Shown: positions 24,280-36,316, counted from the stretch's first letter. The stretch is DNA of 64,000 nucleotides from Populus alba (GCF_005239225.2 NC_133302.1:11627991-11691990), one strand, 5' to 3'. Numbers and translations: made by a program. Notes: generated by a model from the sequence alone, not told the origin.

Positions 24280-25761
24280 TTAAATAATTGTTTTAAAATT
24301 ATGTTATCACAAAACATAAGTCACTCAAGTGTTTGATAACTAACAGTAATCCACACAAACCACTAGTGAGAAATTTTCTACACTCTTTTAAGAGAGAGAT
24401 TGTTATGTCTTTGAATACTAGTTCTTTTCTTTTGTGTTTTTCAAGTATTCTGAAACTTATGTAGTTTTTATTTATAAAGAAACCTGAAAAATCCTATAAA
24501 CAACGAAATATGAATTTGTCCCCTAAATAAGATCACATATACTATTTCATGACAATTTTAGAAATTTATTCCATTAATTCCCTACTTAATTTTTATTTGT
24601 CTAGAATTGTAATTCCATGTATAATTACATTATAATCCTTAATTTCTAAAACTTATTTGCAATCAAGTCACACATGATTAATCATTCTATTTTAATTTCT
24701 GATTAATGGTTCTTATATGTGTGACCTATTAAGTTCCCTAATAAGTTGGTCTAAATATAAATCACAATTCTAAATAAAAATAGGATTAAATAAATTAAAC
24801 AAATTAATTTATTATCAATTCAACAAAATTGATTGATTTATATTTGAAGATCAAGTGTTGATCTACCAACCTATCATGATCCCCTATATATTAGAAAAGT
24901 CATAAGTGATTTCACGTAATCTTTTAGTGATCAATTTCTTAGTGTAATTATTATCCCTTCATCAACAATGTTCATATTTAGACATTATAACATGTAGTGT
25001 GTCCACTATGTCAAATCATGTTTGTTATCAATCACATAGTCATTGATTTTTTTTAATCAGATTTGAAACTCTTTTCAAATCTCATTCCACCTTGCGCAAG
25101 AATTTACAAGCAATAGTATTTGAGAACAAATGAAAAAAAAAATTCTAATTCACCTACGATGATGAATCCTCTCTTGATTACTCAAATACCTTCATATAGT
25201 TCTTGTTATACCCAATATTTGCTTATTTTTTACCCTTGATTAGGACAACGTGTAGTAAGATCAAAGCATAACATTTTCTATATAAGATAACTCAGTGATC
25301 TCAAGTATAAGGACCACTTACACAACTGTCATGTGAGTTTTTTCCGTAGATGCATGTGATTTCTCCATATAGAATTCTTATATGGGTTAGTTTAGAGTAA
25401 ATGTCATCTAACATGCATCTATATATTATTTCGAGGTATCCCTCATATTTTAACTTATGAGAACAACTGTTCCTTTCATAAAAGAAAAAAAACATAATAT
25501 ATATTATTATCAACAACTATAATTAATATCTTGTCTTAATAGAGCATTAACCAAGAACATTTACGAACAATGCTTTAATATAATAGGAATTACATAATTA
25601 TAACTTTATAATTTTATTTGCAAAGCATTTTTGTCCTAGTGACTTTATCTTCACTCTAGATTCATTAATCAAATATTTGATGAATATTAAAGATAAATAT
25701 ATTTTTATTAATAAATTAAATATATTGACAACTAATTGCCTACAAGACATATACACCAACA
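24280..25761 (-). repeat. Ty1/Copia LTR (3' LTR), left end uncertain
   Basis: On the minus strand a purine tract (aagtgggagattg type, about 25762-25773) is followed by TGTTGGTGTATATG, the classic polypurine tract/LTR start of plant Copia elements. The LTR then runs leftward. Its inner part recurs at 54656-55034. A short piece of internal sequence follows on the right to about 25970. I could not fix the left end; no matching 5' LTR, gag or pol is in the window. Confidence 0.55.
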
Positions 25762-25989
25762 ATCTCCCACTTACACTAAAGTCAATTACTCATGTATTAA
25801 ATATCATATCGCTCTACTTAACAATAATGCTTTTATAAGGATAGTGGCTTAGTAAGAGGATCTAGAAGATTCTTTATAGTAGATACTTGTTCTATCTTTA
25901 CATCTTTCCTTTCTATGATTTTATAATCACATAAAAATTGTGATTATACATAAGACATAGGGGTAGAATATTAGTTCTTCTTCTTCATG

Positions 25990-26147
25990 CTACAACTGGA
26001 AGTGGGCTCACTGCCCACCACCACCAACAGCACCAGTAGTGGCAAAAAGGTTGTTGATGTATTGCTTGTAACGCGGGGTAGCAATCCTATGCTACACAAA
26101 CCACCCATGTCTGGCAGCATTGTAGGTATTGTGCTTGGTGAGGCAAT
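25990..26147 (-). pseudogene. unidentified exon-like fragment
   Basis: Minus-strand frame reading from 26147: HCLTKHNTYNAARHGWFV, one in-frame TAG, then HRIATPRYKQYINNLFATTG, AVGGGGQ and a TGA stop near 25996. The composition looks like a real protein C-terminus, unlike the surrounding AT-rich DNA. I do not recognise the protein. It directly abuts the LTR-like start at 26148, so it may be a gene fragment at an insertion border. Confidence 0.35.
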
Positions 26148-27618
26148 GTAAAACCCAATAAAAAGATAGTATTAGGACAACCTATGCTAGGAAAGAATAA
26201 GGAAACAAACCGGCCTGTTCTATATGGAAATTGGGGGAAGAAAACCAACCTATCCTAGGTGAGAATTGTGGGGTGGTAACCAGCCCTAAGATAACCCGAA
26301 AGAGAAATAAGAACAACAATGACCAGCACCCAAACACCCTCATCTCATTTAAAAAGGGTATAAATACAGGAGAGGAAAAATATATGAGTTTTCCTCTCCC
26401 CCAAAACCAGCAACCTTAGCTACAACAACAACCACCCCTTCCCAAAAAGATAGTATTAGGACAACCTAAACCCAACTACATGTCTTGAGTGTTTGAGTGA
26501 ATGGAGAGTTATAACAAGGAGAGAAAACCAAAAACATGGAAGAAGAAGAAGCCTAAAGGGCTAGCTGTAACAAACATAAGGAAGAAACCAAGACAAAAGA
26601 GGAAGAAAAACTACTAAAACCTTCCTAAGGCTACTTAAAATTGTAAGGTAAAAACAACATCATTTCCTTACTTGTTTCTTTGAGATTTCAAGACAAAATA
26701 GAGAAGGAAATCTCAAGGGAATGGCTTAAGGTTCTTACGCCTATGATTAACAAGGATTAGATAGAAAGATTGAAGAGAATAGGGCTGCAGAGGGATATAA
26801 TTCTAGAACCTTTAATAAAAAAAATGGATGAATGCCAAGGGAGATAATGAAAAGAGATGAAATGAAGTGATAAAATTCATAATTGTGACCTTGTTAAACT
26901 CATAGAAACATGCTTGAGCTAAAAAAAAATTCATGTTTATGTTAATGTATTGATTGTGCATACATGATTGAAGAGCTTGTGTGAAAATGAAATGAAATGA
27001 AAGAATGTGTAGAATTGTGATCTTCTTAAACCTTCAGAGGAATGCTTGAGCTGAATCGAAATTGATGCCATGATTAATGCCTTAATTTTGTTTGTATGAT
27101 GAATGAACTTGTATAATTATGAACCAAGTGGATGGATATGTGATTATGAAATGTTATTGTGAACATACTTATGATAAAAAAAAATATTGATGAATTGCAT
27201 GTGCAAATTAGAGAGAAATGGGTAGTAATGTTCCAGTCATAGAAAAAAAGATAACCATGAAAGGACTTGCTATGATGAACACCTTAAGGGAAACAAGTCT
27301 TAGGAAAAAAATGAACCCTTGTTTATTATGAAATTGCTATTAGTTTGTGTTTGTGTATTGACATGATATAATTGAAAACATAAAATGTATGATTGTGGCA
27401 ACTCTAGGTGTCGGTCTTGAATTGATAGTTAGGAGAACCTTTGGAAAATATACATGTTGAGACTTGGTTGCGTATTGCTTGATAACTTTGTGATAAATTG
27501 GATGTGATTTGGTGACGTTCTATATCCAACTAGATTGGGGTTCAATGATAAGGGGGAAAGCTTAGCTTATACCTTACGCTTAATCTAAGGAAAAAGTAAA
27601 ACCAAAAATGACTCAATT

Positions 27619-28400
27619 GTCGCTGACAATTTTTGAATTGGTAGCAACATAGTTTTTGTTGATGATTTCTAGGTCAATTGCGACTCAATTTTTGTTGATG
27701 ATTTCTTAGTCAACGGTGGATTATGTTTGTTGACAATTCCAAGCATCAATAGTGAAATTTGTTTTCATTGATGATTTCTATGTTGGTAGCGACTCGATTT
27801 TCATTGATAATTTTTGAGTCAACAATGGTTGTGTTCACTGATGATTCCATGCATCATCCGTGGAATTTGTTTTCGTTGATGATTTCTGGGTTGACAACGA
27901 CTCAATTTTCATTAATGATTTTTGAGTCAATAGTGGATTGTGTTCGTTGATGATTCCAAGAGTCAGCCATGGAATTTGTCTTCGTTGATGATTTATGGAT
28001 TGACAACGACTCAGTTTTCGTTGATGATTTCTAAGTCAACAGTGGTTATGTTTGCTAACGATTCCATGCGTCATTTGTGGAATTTGTTTCCGTTGATGAT
28101 TTCTGTATCACCAGTGATGTAGTTTTTTGCTGATGATTTCTGTGGCACCAACGACCCAGTTTTCGCTGATGATTTCTGTGCCATCAACAACCTAGTTTTC
28201 GTTGACGATTTCTTTGTCACCAGCGATCTAGTTTTCACTCATGATTTTTCATGGTAGTAGTGACTTAATTCTGTTTACAAATTCCATGAAAAAAATGATT
28301 TTTAACTCTCGTGACGATTTCATCGTCATGATTGTTGTGTCACCAGCGACCTAGTTTTCACTAATGATTTTCCATTACAGCAGTGACTTAATTTCGTTGA
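27619..28400 (+). repeat. minisatellite based on a 36-bp unit
   Basis: Imperfect tandem copies of a 36-bp unit (gctgatgatttctgtggcac, then caacgacccagttttc), clearest at about 28120-28250. To the left the units are combined in larger blocks of roughly 130 bp containing attccatgcatcat variants. The 36-bp length keeps frames open, which explains short repetitive ORFs such as 27759-27950; they have no known domain. Confidence 0.8.
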
Positions 28401-28834
28401 CAAATTCCACGTTAAATTATTTAACTCATGATGTTTTCGTTGTTAGTTTGACCTAACTCACTACAAGACTCACGAATTAAACACTAGGATGTCCAAAAGT
28501 TGCCTACGTTTAAAATTAAGAGAAGTGTCTTGATATGATGACTTTTATTGTATCATTATATGATGATTGGAACACTTGAATGTGAACATGTGTATTATTG
28601 GGATATGTATGGTATTGGTTTATGTAATTACTGGATGAGAATATGTTGATTAGGTAGGTGATATGTCCGAGATCAGACCTTCGACCGGATGAGAACACCC
28701 CATGCGAGAAACTAGTAGGTGGTCTCCACCCTCTTCTTAAATAATATCAAACCTCTAAAATGATGTCATATAAAAGAATTGTTCTATCTCGTTGTGACTA
28801 CTAAATTTGTTCATGGAATGTTTGATTTGGTATT

Positions 28835-29190
28835 GTGATTAGCCCCGGGTAATGGCATCCGAATTGGATGACCGAGTTTCAATATTATGACTAGCTTCAA
28901 CTAATGGTATCCGAGAGGGATGACTGGGTTTGGATATTATGATTAGCTTTGGCTGATGACATCCAAATTGGATGATCGGGTTTGAATATTGTGATTAGCT
29001 TCGGCTAATGGCATTCGAAATAGATGACAAGGTTTGGATATTATGATTAGCTCCGGTTAATGGCATACGAGATGTATGACCGATTTTGGTATTACAACTT
29101 AGCTTCGGCTAATGGTATCTGAATTGGATTATTGAGTTTGAGTAATGCAATTAACCGTGGTTAGTGGTTTCTATACAGGATGACCGAGGT
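28835..29190 (+). repeat. minisatellite with a 52-bp unit, about 6-7 copies
   Basis: Each unit has gtgattagc..cggctaatgg, then catccgaattggatgaccg and agtttgaatatt. The first copies are exactly 52 bp apart; the last ones are shorter and diverged. Confidence 0.85.
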
Positions 29191-29716
29191 AAAGCAAAGT
29201 AATTTAACCATGGCCAAGGTATTAACTTCGGTCCCTACAAACTCCTATAGAAAGGTTAGGACGTGTTAAAAAGGATAATACAATTGATGAAATAATAAGG
29301 GTTGTATCATGTTTGTAAGGAGTAAAGGAAGGAATATACTCACTTATCTTATTAATGAAAAGTAGTGATAATATTCTTTTAAATATATGTTATTATGTTT
29401 ACATTATTTACAATTCTTGTATCCATTTCGCATTATATCAGGGACGTCACACAATCAAAATGCATATGAATCCCATATCACAAGTCCATATATTTTGTTA
29501 TGAACCATGTATTCGTATGTTAAGATGTTATGTACTTTCTTTGAACAAATGTATTAGTTGTGAAATTGTCGTTCGACACTTTTTTAAAGATGTGTAATGA
29601 TAACTATATCATAATATGAATGTAAACTTATGAATATGTAAATATAATGATATGGTGCTTGTATTGTGAATTCTCTTTTGTTAAGATGTTGAATTCTGAG
29701 ATTTTATGGGTATTGT

Positions 29717-29835
29717 TGACACGACTAAAAGATTGATGTCTTCTCCCAAGTGTAGGAGCGTCGAAGTAATAAATAACCCGGCAAGACCAGGGTTAAACCA
29801 AAAGGACGTTAATTGTATAAATTATACAAAACAAT
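29717..29835 (-). repeat. Athila LTR, piece left of the chromovirus insertion
   Basis: Starts TGACACGACTAAAAGATTGA, which is the 3' end of an Athila LTR read on the minus strand, and continues through the cgaagtaataaataacccgg block. It breaks at ACAAT (29831-29835), the left target duplication of the chromovirus. The LTR resumes at 52908. Confidence 0.85.
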
Positions 29836-31994
29836 TGTAAATACCGAGAAAAAAAATATAATAATAAAAATAAAAATCAATGCTGGATTAAATTTAAAGA
29901 AAATAAACAAAACTAGAAAGAAGTGGGGGAAAAACAAATACACTTAAAGAAGATGGGGCCTAAATGCCCTAAATGCAAATAAGAATAATTATAGTGCATA
30001 AGTACTCCTCTTGTCACCAAAAACAAATATGGAGATAACATAAAGAAAGAAAGAAAAGAGGGAGTTTTATGTTCATTTTTACAAATCAGATAGAAACACC
30101 AGTGGGAAAGGGATTAACAAGAAGAGAAGAGGGAAGGGTCGGCTGCCATTAAAAAAAAAAAAAAAAAAAGAGGGATCGAAACTTTGATGCGTATCAGGTA
30201 AAGTATTCTAAACCTGCTTTTATGAGTCATTTCAAGTTGATTATGAATTGATGCCTGGATGTTAAATTATAGATTTTAGTTCTTAGACTTAAATTGAGGA
30301 AAAAGTATGAGTTGCTAAATTAAAGAACTTCATGTGTTGTGTGTAAATGGAAAGGCTGACGAATCTGGACAGTTTCGTCTCTTGATTTTCAGAGAGATTT
30401 TGAGTAGGAGGATGAAAGAATTAGGATCAAATTCCTTATAGAAATTGTAGTTTTGAGTGTTGGCTAACTAATGAAATTGGTCTTGCTCAATTTGGAGTTA
30501 TAGAACTCCAGCTATGGGTCACCAAAATGAGACCATGACAGTTCAAAAATATCTAGATAGTGATAGTTCAAAAACGAGACAGTGACAATTCAAAAATGTC
30601 TAGACAGTGACAGTTCAAAAATGAGACAGTGACAGTTCAAAAAATGAGACAGTAACAGTTCGGATTTTAAGTAGAAATAGTTCAAATATATGTATAAAGG
30701 AATGATGACTATGGTTGCACAAAGAATGACAATATTAATGGGTGAAATAAGAAAAACATAAAATATTAAAAAAAAAATGATGACTGAAAGAAAGACTTAT
30801 TGGTTGTTGATATGTTTATAATAAAACATATCCTTGAGTGAAAAGAACTTATGAGATAAACCTGTGAATTTTAGGAGCGACCACAGGCGTGGGGCAACAG
30901 CAACAACAAGAGCAGGGGAGTACGAGTAGAGCTTCTATTTCAGGTAGGTGAATCGTACCTATACTTCCTGACAAAAGAAATATGAGAAGTACGTTTTGAG
31001 GCGTAAACTAGCGTACATTTAGTGTACGTTAGGATCCCGGGTAAGGGGATCACCATGTATCGGCTAGCATACATTTAGTGTATGTTAGGATCCCGGGTAA
31101 GGGGATCATCATGTATGGACTAACATACATATAGTGTGTGTTAGGATCCCGGCTAAGGGGATCACCTTGAAATGACTCATATGGAGTGATGATGATGGTA
31201 CCGGTGATATTGGTATCGATAATGTGATAAGCAAAAATGATCATGTTCAATCTCATAAAGTCTAGAATGAAGGTTGAAAGTGGCAGAGGGAACAATTAAT
31301 TATAGTTGGACAAGGAAAGGATTCTAATAATAATTAAAAAAAAAAAAACTAGAAGGGAGAAGCAAATGAACTATGAATACATGTTACCTTGTTAAAATTG
31401 TTAAATGTTCATGTTGTCATATTTATTGTAATATTCACCTTTTCAATAATATGTATTTTGTTTCAGGATCATCACATGCACGGCAAGAGTAGATCATAGC
31501 TTATGTTCCCTTCTTGTAATCTAGTTTCTAGGGAGTATACCCTTGTATTTTGTAAATATGAAAATGTTTGTATAACTTAATTTGTATAATTAATGTTTAA
31601 ACTTGACTAAATGAATGTAACCATGTAGTTCATATAATCATGCTTCATGCCTATGTAATTATACTTATTTATTTTTATCTATCCATAATGATATCTTTTT
31701 ATATAATGCATATCATAAATATTGTGGTTGATAAAAGTGGGTATAAGTGTGGAAATTGAAAACCCAGGATGATTGGGTCGGGAGTTGAGTTATGAGATGC
31801 GAGCTATTAGAAGTGTAAATAAATTCATGTCAATAATCTCGGACCTTCCGGTATATGGGGGAACTCCGTCAAATTCTGGTAGATTTTAATACGAAGACCT
31901 TGAACATATATGTACAAAAAAAAAATTATTATGTGTTTTTTTTTTCTTGATTGATATGAGATTGTCGTTTTATCCAGAAATGGGGGATGTTACA
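29836..31994 (+). repeat. chromovirus 5' LTR
   Basis: 2159 bp. Contains a poly-A run (about 30150-30168), a minisatellite of tgacagttcaaaaatg(tctagaca) units at about 30535-30660, and three copies of a roughly 55-bp repeat (acatttagtgtacgttagg, then atcccgggtaaggggatca) at about 31005-31165. Compared with the 3' LTR it lacks about 125 bp after 30970 and has fewer minisatellite units. Confidence 0.92.
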
Positions 31995-31997
31995 TTT

Positions 31998-32010
31998 TGG
32001 TATCAGAGCC
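31998..32010 (+). other. primer-binding site, tRNA-Met type (chromovirus)
   Basis: TGGTATCAGAGCC, exact match to the common initiator-tRNA-Met primer site, three bases after the LTR end. Confidence 0.95.
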
Positions 32011-32065
32011 CAGGTTGCTATTCTTAGGACAAGAATAATTAGATGATTTTGAAATGTGTTTCAGG

Positions 32066-32628
32066 ATGGTGAGAATAAGGCAAGGGGCTAGGATTGATCC
32101 ATCCCCTGTTCGGGGAAGTGATCGGAGTTTTCATAATGAAAGTGATCCAGATTGGGATCCCTTGGCAGACACCTCCTCTCATATACCTACAACACCAGTG
32201 TACTCAGGAGGGGGTGAGTCAATGAGACTCCAAGATGATTCGTTGTCCCGTCAGGCTGATGTATCCATGCCCGAGGTATCAGACAGACAAAGGGGAGATA
32301 ATATACCCCCACCAGTGGCACCAGTAGCTGGATCAAACCCATTTTTAGATCCTGCTTTTATGGAACACATAGTGAGAGCTGTAGCAGCTGGAATGGTGGC
32401 GGGAGCCTCCAATACGACTCCTAGATCAGGGGGAGTAGTCACCATAGTGCAATGGGTGAAGGGTATGAGAGAGATGGGCTGTTTGACTTACCATGGCGGT
32501 TTGACGGTTCTGGAGTATGAGAGGAGATTTCAGGATTTAGCAGTTTTTGCCTCCACCTACCTTCCCACAGAGCGCCACAGGGTGGAGAGGTTTTGTGATG
32601 AACTGAGTCGGGAATTGAGGATGATATT
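32066..32628 (+). pseudogene. chromovirus gag, part before the Athila insertion
   Basis: Frame from MVRIRQGARIDPSP through a Ser/Pro-rich N-terminus to FLDPAFMEHIVRAVAAGM and VQWVKGMREMGCLTYHGG. It then goes directly to LTVLEYERRFQDLAVFAS. In related gags the core (capsid) segment stands between those two blocks, so about 80 residues appear deleted in frame. It ends RELRMI at the ATATT target site. Reading resumes in frame at 44463 (LIAMQFQTVWELVRAAQ), which confirms a clean insertion. Confidence 0.85.
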
Positions 32629-34345
32629 TGACACGACCAAAAGCTTGATGTCTCTTCCCAAGTGCAGGAGTGTCGAAGTAATAAATAACCCGGCAAGACC
32701 GGGGTCGAACCACAGAGAGGTTAATTGTATAAATTATAAATAACAAGACAACAACAACAACAACAATAATAATACTCAGTACGTGGCGTTGTTATACCTG
32801 AGAATGATCTAAAGATCGGGTCACAGGTTTCCAGCCTATATACTGACTTTATGAAAAGATCAAAGATATATATTATATAATATAAACAGAATGTAAATAA
32901 TAATAATAATAATAACAATGATAATAATAATAATAACAGAAGATGAAGAAATTAATGAGAACTTTGAGATTGTAGATTAACGTAAGGATTAAACAATGAT
33001 AAAAACAAATGTCAAGGTTAGAGGATCCACTAATGGTACTTCAAAACAAGTATAATATAAACTCTTATTACTCAATTGGAAACCACACATAAAGGAGGTT
33101 CCAATCAGATTATAAATTGTTAACATGATTACATTAATTATCTTATTCGAATAAAGCTAATACTTGTAAATGTTGGCAGGCATTCATGATTATAACTTAT
33201 GTTAACAACAAATCAAGTTCCTTTCATAGCTCAGGTGTCGGTTAAACCATACAGTATGGGCTATGAAAGTGCCAAGTATTTGTTGTACCAAGTGTTACAC
33301 AACATAAATCTAGATTAACCATTTAACAAGCAAAGTATTAAAGTGAACAAGATAACAAATATAAAACATGTTAGTATCCAACGTTAAGGTCCATGTTAAG
33401 TTTATATTATACTTGTTCTTACACCATTAGTGTACCCTTTTCACCTTGACATAATTAACTTAGCTAGACATAATAAAAGAAAGAAACATAAATGAGCAAG
33501 ACAAGAACATAAATGAGAAAGAAGTTAACTAGACAAAGGAAAGGAAATGAAGTGCATAAACTTGATATTAATGAAAGCAAGACATAAGCAATACAAAGAG
33601 AGAAAGCAAGAGCATGATCTTGATCTGAACACCAAGATGCCTCAATACATGGTAAGTGCCTCCTTTTATAGGCCAAAATTTGGAACTATTGATTTGTTGA
33701 CTAATTGATGAGTGGGTGGCCACATCTTGACTAGATAACAATCCTTATCTTCTTGTCTGATCAAGACGTCATTGATAACATCATAATTTGCCCAGAATCC
33801 TCAAGAATGTTCTAGGAAATTGTCTCAGCTTTCCAACAAAAAAAAGATGAGGTCATTTGGACTTCTAGAACTCAAGATATGGGCTGAACACTAAATAGTG
33901 TTTGGGCTGCAGGACAGCTTCGGACTTCTTCGTTGTTCCTTCAATTTGGACTTCAAAACGACCTTTTCAAATCTTGGGCTCCTCATGAAAGTTGTAGGCC
34001 TTTGTCTTACCTTTCCATCCATATAAAGTGGACCTAAATCCGAAATCTAGAGCTCCAGATATGATCCAATTACCGAGCAATGTTCCGGTTTGGACTGCAC
34101 CGACATCTCTTTTCTAAGTTTGGCCATCTCTTTGTCCTTTAACTTTCAATGCTTAAACTCATCAATCAATCCTTTTATTTATGTGATAGTCCTGCATTTA
34201 AAATGAGCATTTACCATAAATTAAGGTATCTTATAATATCAAACTTGTTATTATAAAACATGCTTTAGTTAAGGAGTTATTGATACTTCAAGTGCAAAAT
34301 GATGATATAAAACCTTGATAAACATGCACTTTTAAGTATTAATCA
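32629..34345 (-). repeat. 3' LTR of the cargo-carrying Athila
   Basis: 1717 bp; on the minus strand it begins TGATTAATACTTAAAAGTGC and ends GGTCGTGTCA. It matches the 42742-44457 LTR except for an extra A in acttcaaaacaag near 33050. Contains the TATA box ccttttata (33662-33670 on +) and (aac)n/(aat)n tracts at 32746-32775 and 32898-32938. Confidence 0.95.
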
Positions 34346-34357
34346 CACCCCCCAACC
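34346..34357 (-). other. polypurine tract of the cargo-carrying Athila
   Basis: On the minus strand ggttggggggtg stands immediately before the 3' LTR start TGATTAATAC. A second similar purine block (ggttggggggagaggg) lies upstream at about 35410-35425 and could be an extra plus-strand primer. Confidence 0.8.
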
Positions 34358-34716
34358 AGCTTATTACTAGTCCCTAGTAATCTAAAGCGTTAAAATAGAG
34401 AAAACAATTTGCAAGTTCCACAAAGCAAGGCATTCATCATTCAACTTCCATTAATCTATCCAGATAAACAAACTCTCATTAAATTTATATTCCTGCTTCA
34501 TACTTCGTAAACAAGATATTAATAAACCTTCTTTTTGTGTGCTCAATGAAAACATAGATGATGGGGCTTTTGTTGGAAGAAAACAATATTATGTTCAAAT
34601 GTTTAAGGTGAACTTCCTTGGGTTGGGATTATTATTTTTTTCTTCTTCTTCTTTTTTTTTTTCTTTTTTTTTCTTTTTATTTATATACACATACAACTTA
34701 AAACACAATGTATCTT

Positions 34717-34965
34717 TAACCCGTGTAACGAGTTTTAGGCTAATGACTCCCAGACCAGTTGATCTTAGGGCATTAGGTGTTGAGACACCCCTACGAGCTT
34801 AACAACTCGGGTTGCAGATACTGATACGTAGATAGTGCAATGTTTGATTCCCTTAAGCTTTTTCTCCTTAACCCATGTAACAAGCTTTGGGCCAATAGCT
34901 CCCAAGTCAGTTGACTTTAGGGTATTAGGTGTTAAAACACCCCTTCGGGCTTAATTGCTTAGGTT
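34717..34965 (-). repeat. 152-bp tandem duplication in the Athila 3' non-coding region
   Basis: Two copies of a block of about 95 bp (taacccgtgtaacgag, then gggcattaggtgttgagac and acccct) start at 34717 and 34869, i.e. 152 bp apart. The surrounding 34346-35590 has no coding frame; it holds poly-T runs at about 34640-34680, 35022-35048 and 35389-35405. Confidence 0.75.
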
Positions 34966-35590
34966 AGGGAGGCTACGAAACCAAACTTATCCACGTTTTA
35001 TTATCATCAATACTATCTCTCTTTTTTTTTTTTTTTTTTTTTTTTTTTGAAATTATATACTATCTTTTTCCCTTAGTTGTTACCTTCAACAAAAGAACAT
35101 AATTAATGTAATAATCCAATGTGCAACCCACAATCATATGTTAAAGTGTGTGTGTGAAAATGAAGGTTTAATAATACTTGTTAAATGAGTATAAAAGCAG
35201 AATCAAGTGATAACAATGTGAGAGTTTGTAAACCTGAATATTTCAAGAAGTATTATGATAGACCTTGGTAATGAAACTTACTAAGATGCGTCTCTAGAGT
35301 CAATAAAATTGATTCCATACTCTGCCATCCTAATAACAATTTTGTCAAATGGTTTTAATAATAGCAAAAACAGTTAGCAAGTTAGTATTTTTTTTTTTTT
35401 TTTTTAAACTACTACCCTCTCCCCCCAACCAAAACGAGACATTGTCCTCAATGTTCGAAGGTAGAAAGATAGAGTATAGAAGACATCACCTGAAACAGCA
35501 AACAATGACAAACCTGAAACACACTTAAACAAATATAAGAAGTAACAAAACAAAATAATATACTATTAATAACACAAAAGACACAAGGTT

Positions 35591-36244
35591 TCACAGATGA
35601 AGGCTCAAATCTAATCTAAGCTTTTTACGGCTTTCCTTAGCTGACCAATCTAGGCGACTCATGCAAGGATCAATGACAGGGATGAAAGATTGTAGTTGGT
35701 CAATCAATTGTTCAGCAGTAGCAGCAGAGATTATGATTTGTCGTGCCGAAGATGTTAGAAATTCCTGTTCCACAGCTTGATCAAGGAAAGATAGCAACTT
35801 ATCATAAAAACCATTAACATTTAACAAACCTATAGGTTTATGGTGAATGTGCAGTTGGGCCCAAGATGAAATATGAAAGATCTCTTCCAATGTGCCCAGA
35901 CCACCTGGTAAGGCAATGAAGGCATCAGCATGGTTAAACATGGTATTCAGTCGGTCAGACATTGTTGGGACCTGTAGTTCTTCTCCAATTGTTTTTCCAA
36001 TGATGTCCCCATTTGCTAAAGCTTTGGGGACAACCCCCAAAACTTGACTGCCTCCTAAAAATGCAGCCATTGACACACCTCCCATTAACCCAAGGCTACC
36101 TCCCCCATACACTAAATGAATCTTTCTCTCAGCTAGTACCCGACCAAGATGATTTGCTGATTCTAAAAACTCTTTTTCTTTCCCAGGACTGGATCCACCG
36201 AAAACACAAATATTTTTTATGTGATGACTTGAGGAACCTGCCAT
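35591..36244 (-). CDS. LOG-like cytokinin riboside 5'-monophosphate phosphoribohydrolase, intronless retrotransposon cargo
   Basis: A complete 217-residue ORF of the LONELY GUY family, which cleaves cytokinin nucleotides to active free-base cytokinin and ribose 5-phosphate in one step. Family features in order: KNICVFGGSSPGK (residues 10-22), the loop VYGGGSLGLMG (45-55), VVPKAL (71-76), the catalytic-type Arg 98 (MSDRLNTMF), ADAFIALPGGLGTLEE (106-121) holding the PGGxGTxxE signature, and HKPIGLLNVNGFYDKLLSFL (135-154). The PGGY usual in plant LOGs is PGGL here. Length equals plant LOGs. Plant LOG genes have several introns; this copy has none, which suggests capture through an mRNA. It lies inside the Athila element, same strand as pol. 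A C-terminal Lys/Arg-rich tail is longer than I expect. Activity is inferred from motifs only. Confidence 0.92.
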   Translation of the reverse strand: MAGSSSHHIKNICVFGGSSPGKEKEFLESANHLGRVLAERKIHLVYGGGSLGLMGGVSMAAFLGGSQVLGVVPKALANGDIIGKTIGEELQVPTMSDRLNTMFNHADAFIALPGGLGTLEEIFHISSWAQLHIHHKPIGLLNVNGFYDKLLSFLDQAVEQEFLTSSARQIIISAATAEQLIDQLQSFIPVIDPCMSRLDWSAKESRKKLRLDLSLHL

Positions 36245-36307
36245 TTCTACACACTTCTATATTTGATGAATATATGGGATGAGTAGAAATGAAGGGAAGG
36301 AAGAGAA

Positions 36308-36316
36308 GAATTTATA
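36308..36316 (-). promoter_or_regulatory. TATA-like box upstream of the LOG ORF
   Basis: TATAAATTC on the minus strand, 72 bases upstream of the ATG, followed by a pyrimidine-rich leader. A (ga)n run lies about 70 bases further upstream (36377-36392, ct on +). This resembles an ordinary plant core promoter and suggests that LOG may be transcribed on its own as well as from the LTR. Confidence 0.45.

Larger units (their letters stand above)
26148..29716 (+). repeat. long LTR-like block with internal tandem arrays, truncated
   Basis: Starts TGTAAAACCCAATAAAA, very like the chromovirus LTR start TGTAAATCCCGAG at 50587. It contains a TATA-like box (gggTATAAATACAgg, about 26358) and two minisatellites (listed separately), and ends where an Athila LTR begins at 29717. 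Probably a long LTR or leader of another chromovirus; no coding frame with a known domain. Confidence 0.4.

Noticed and set aside
27759..28122. Repetitive ORFs (60-63 codons)
   Set aside because: Produced by the 36-bp minisatellite, no start context or domain.
27619..29190. CRISPR-like array
   Set aside because: Repeats are contiguous and diverged without unique spacers, and the DNA is plant nuclear.
33464..33676. 70-codon frame identical to 43576-43788
   Set aside because: Both are the same place in the two Athila LTRs; a chance frame duplicated with the LTR.
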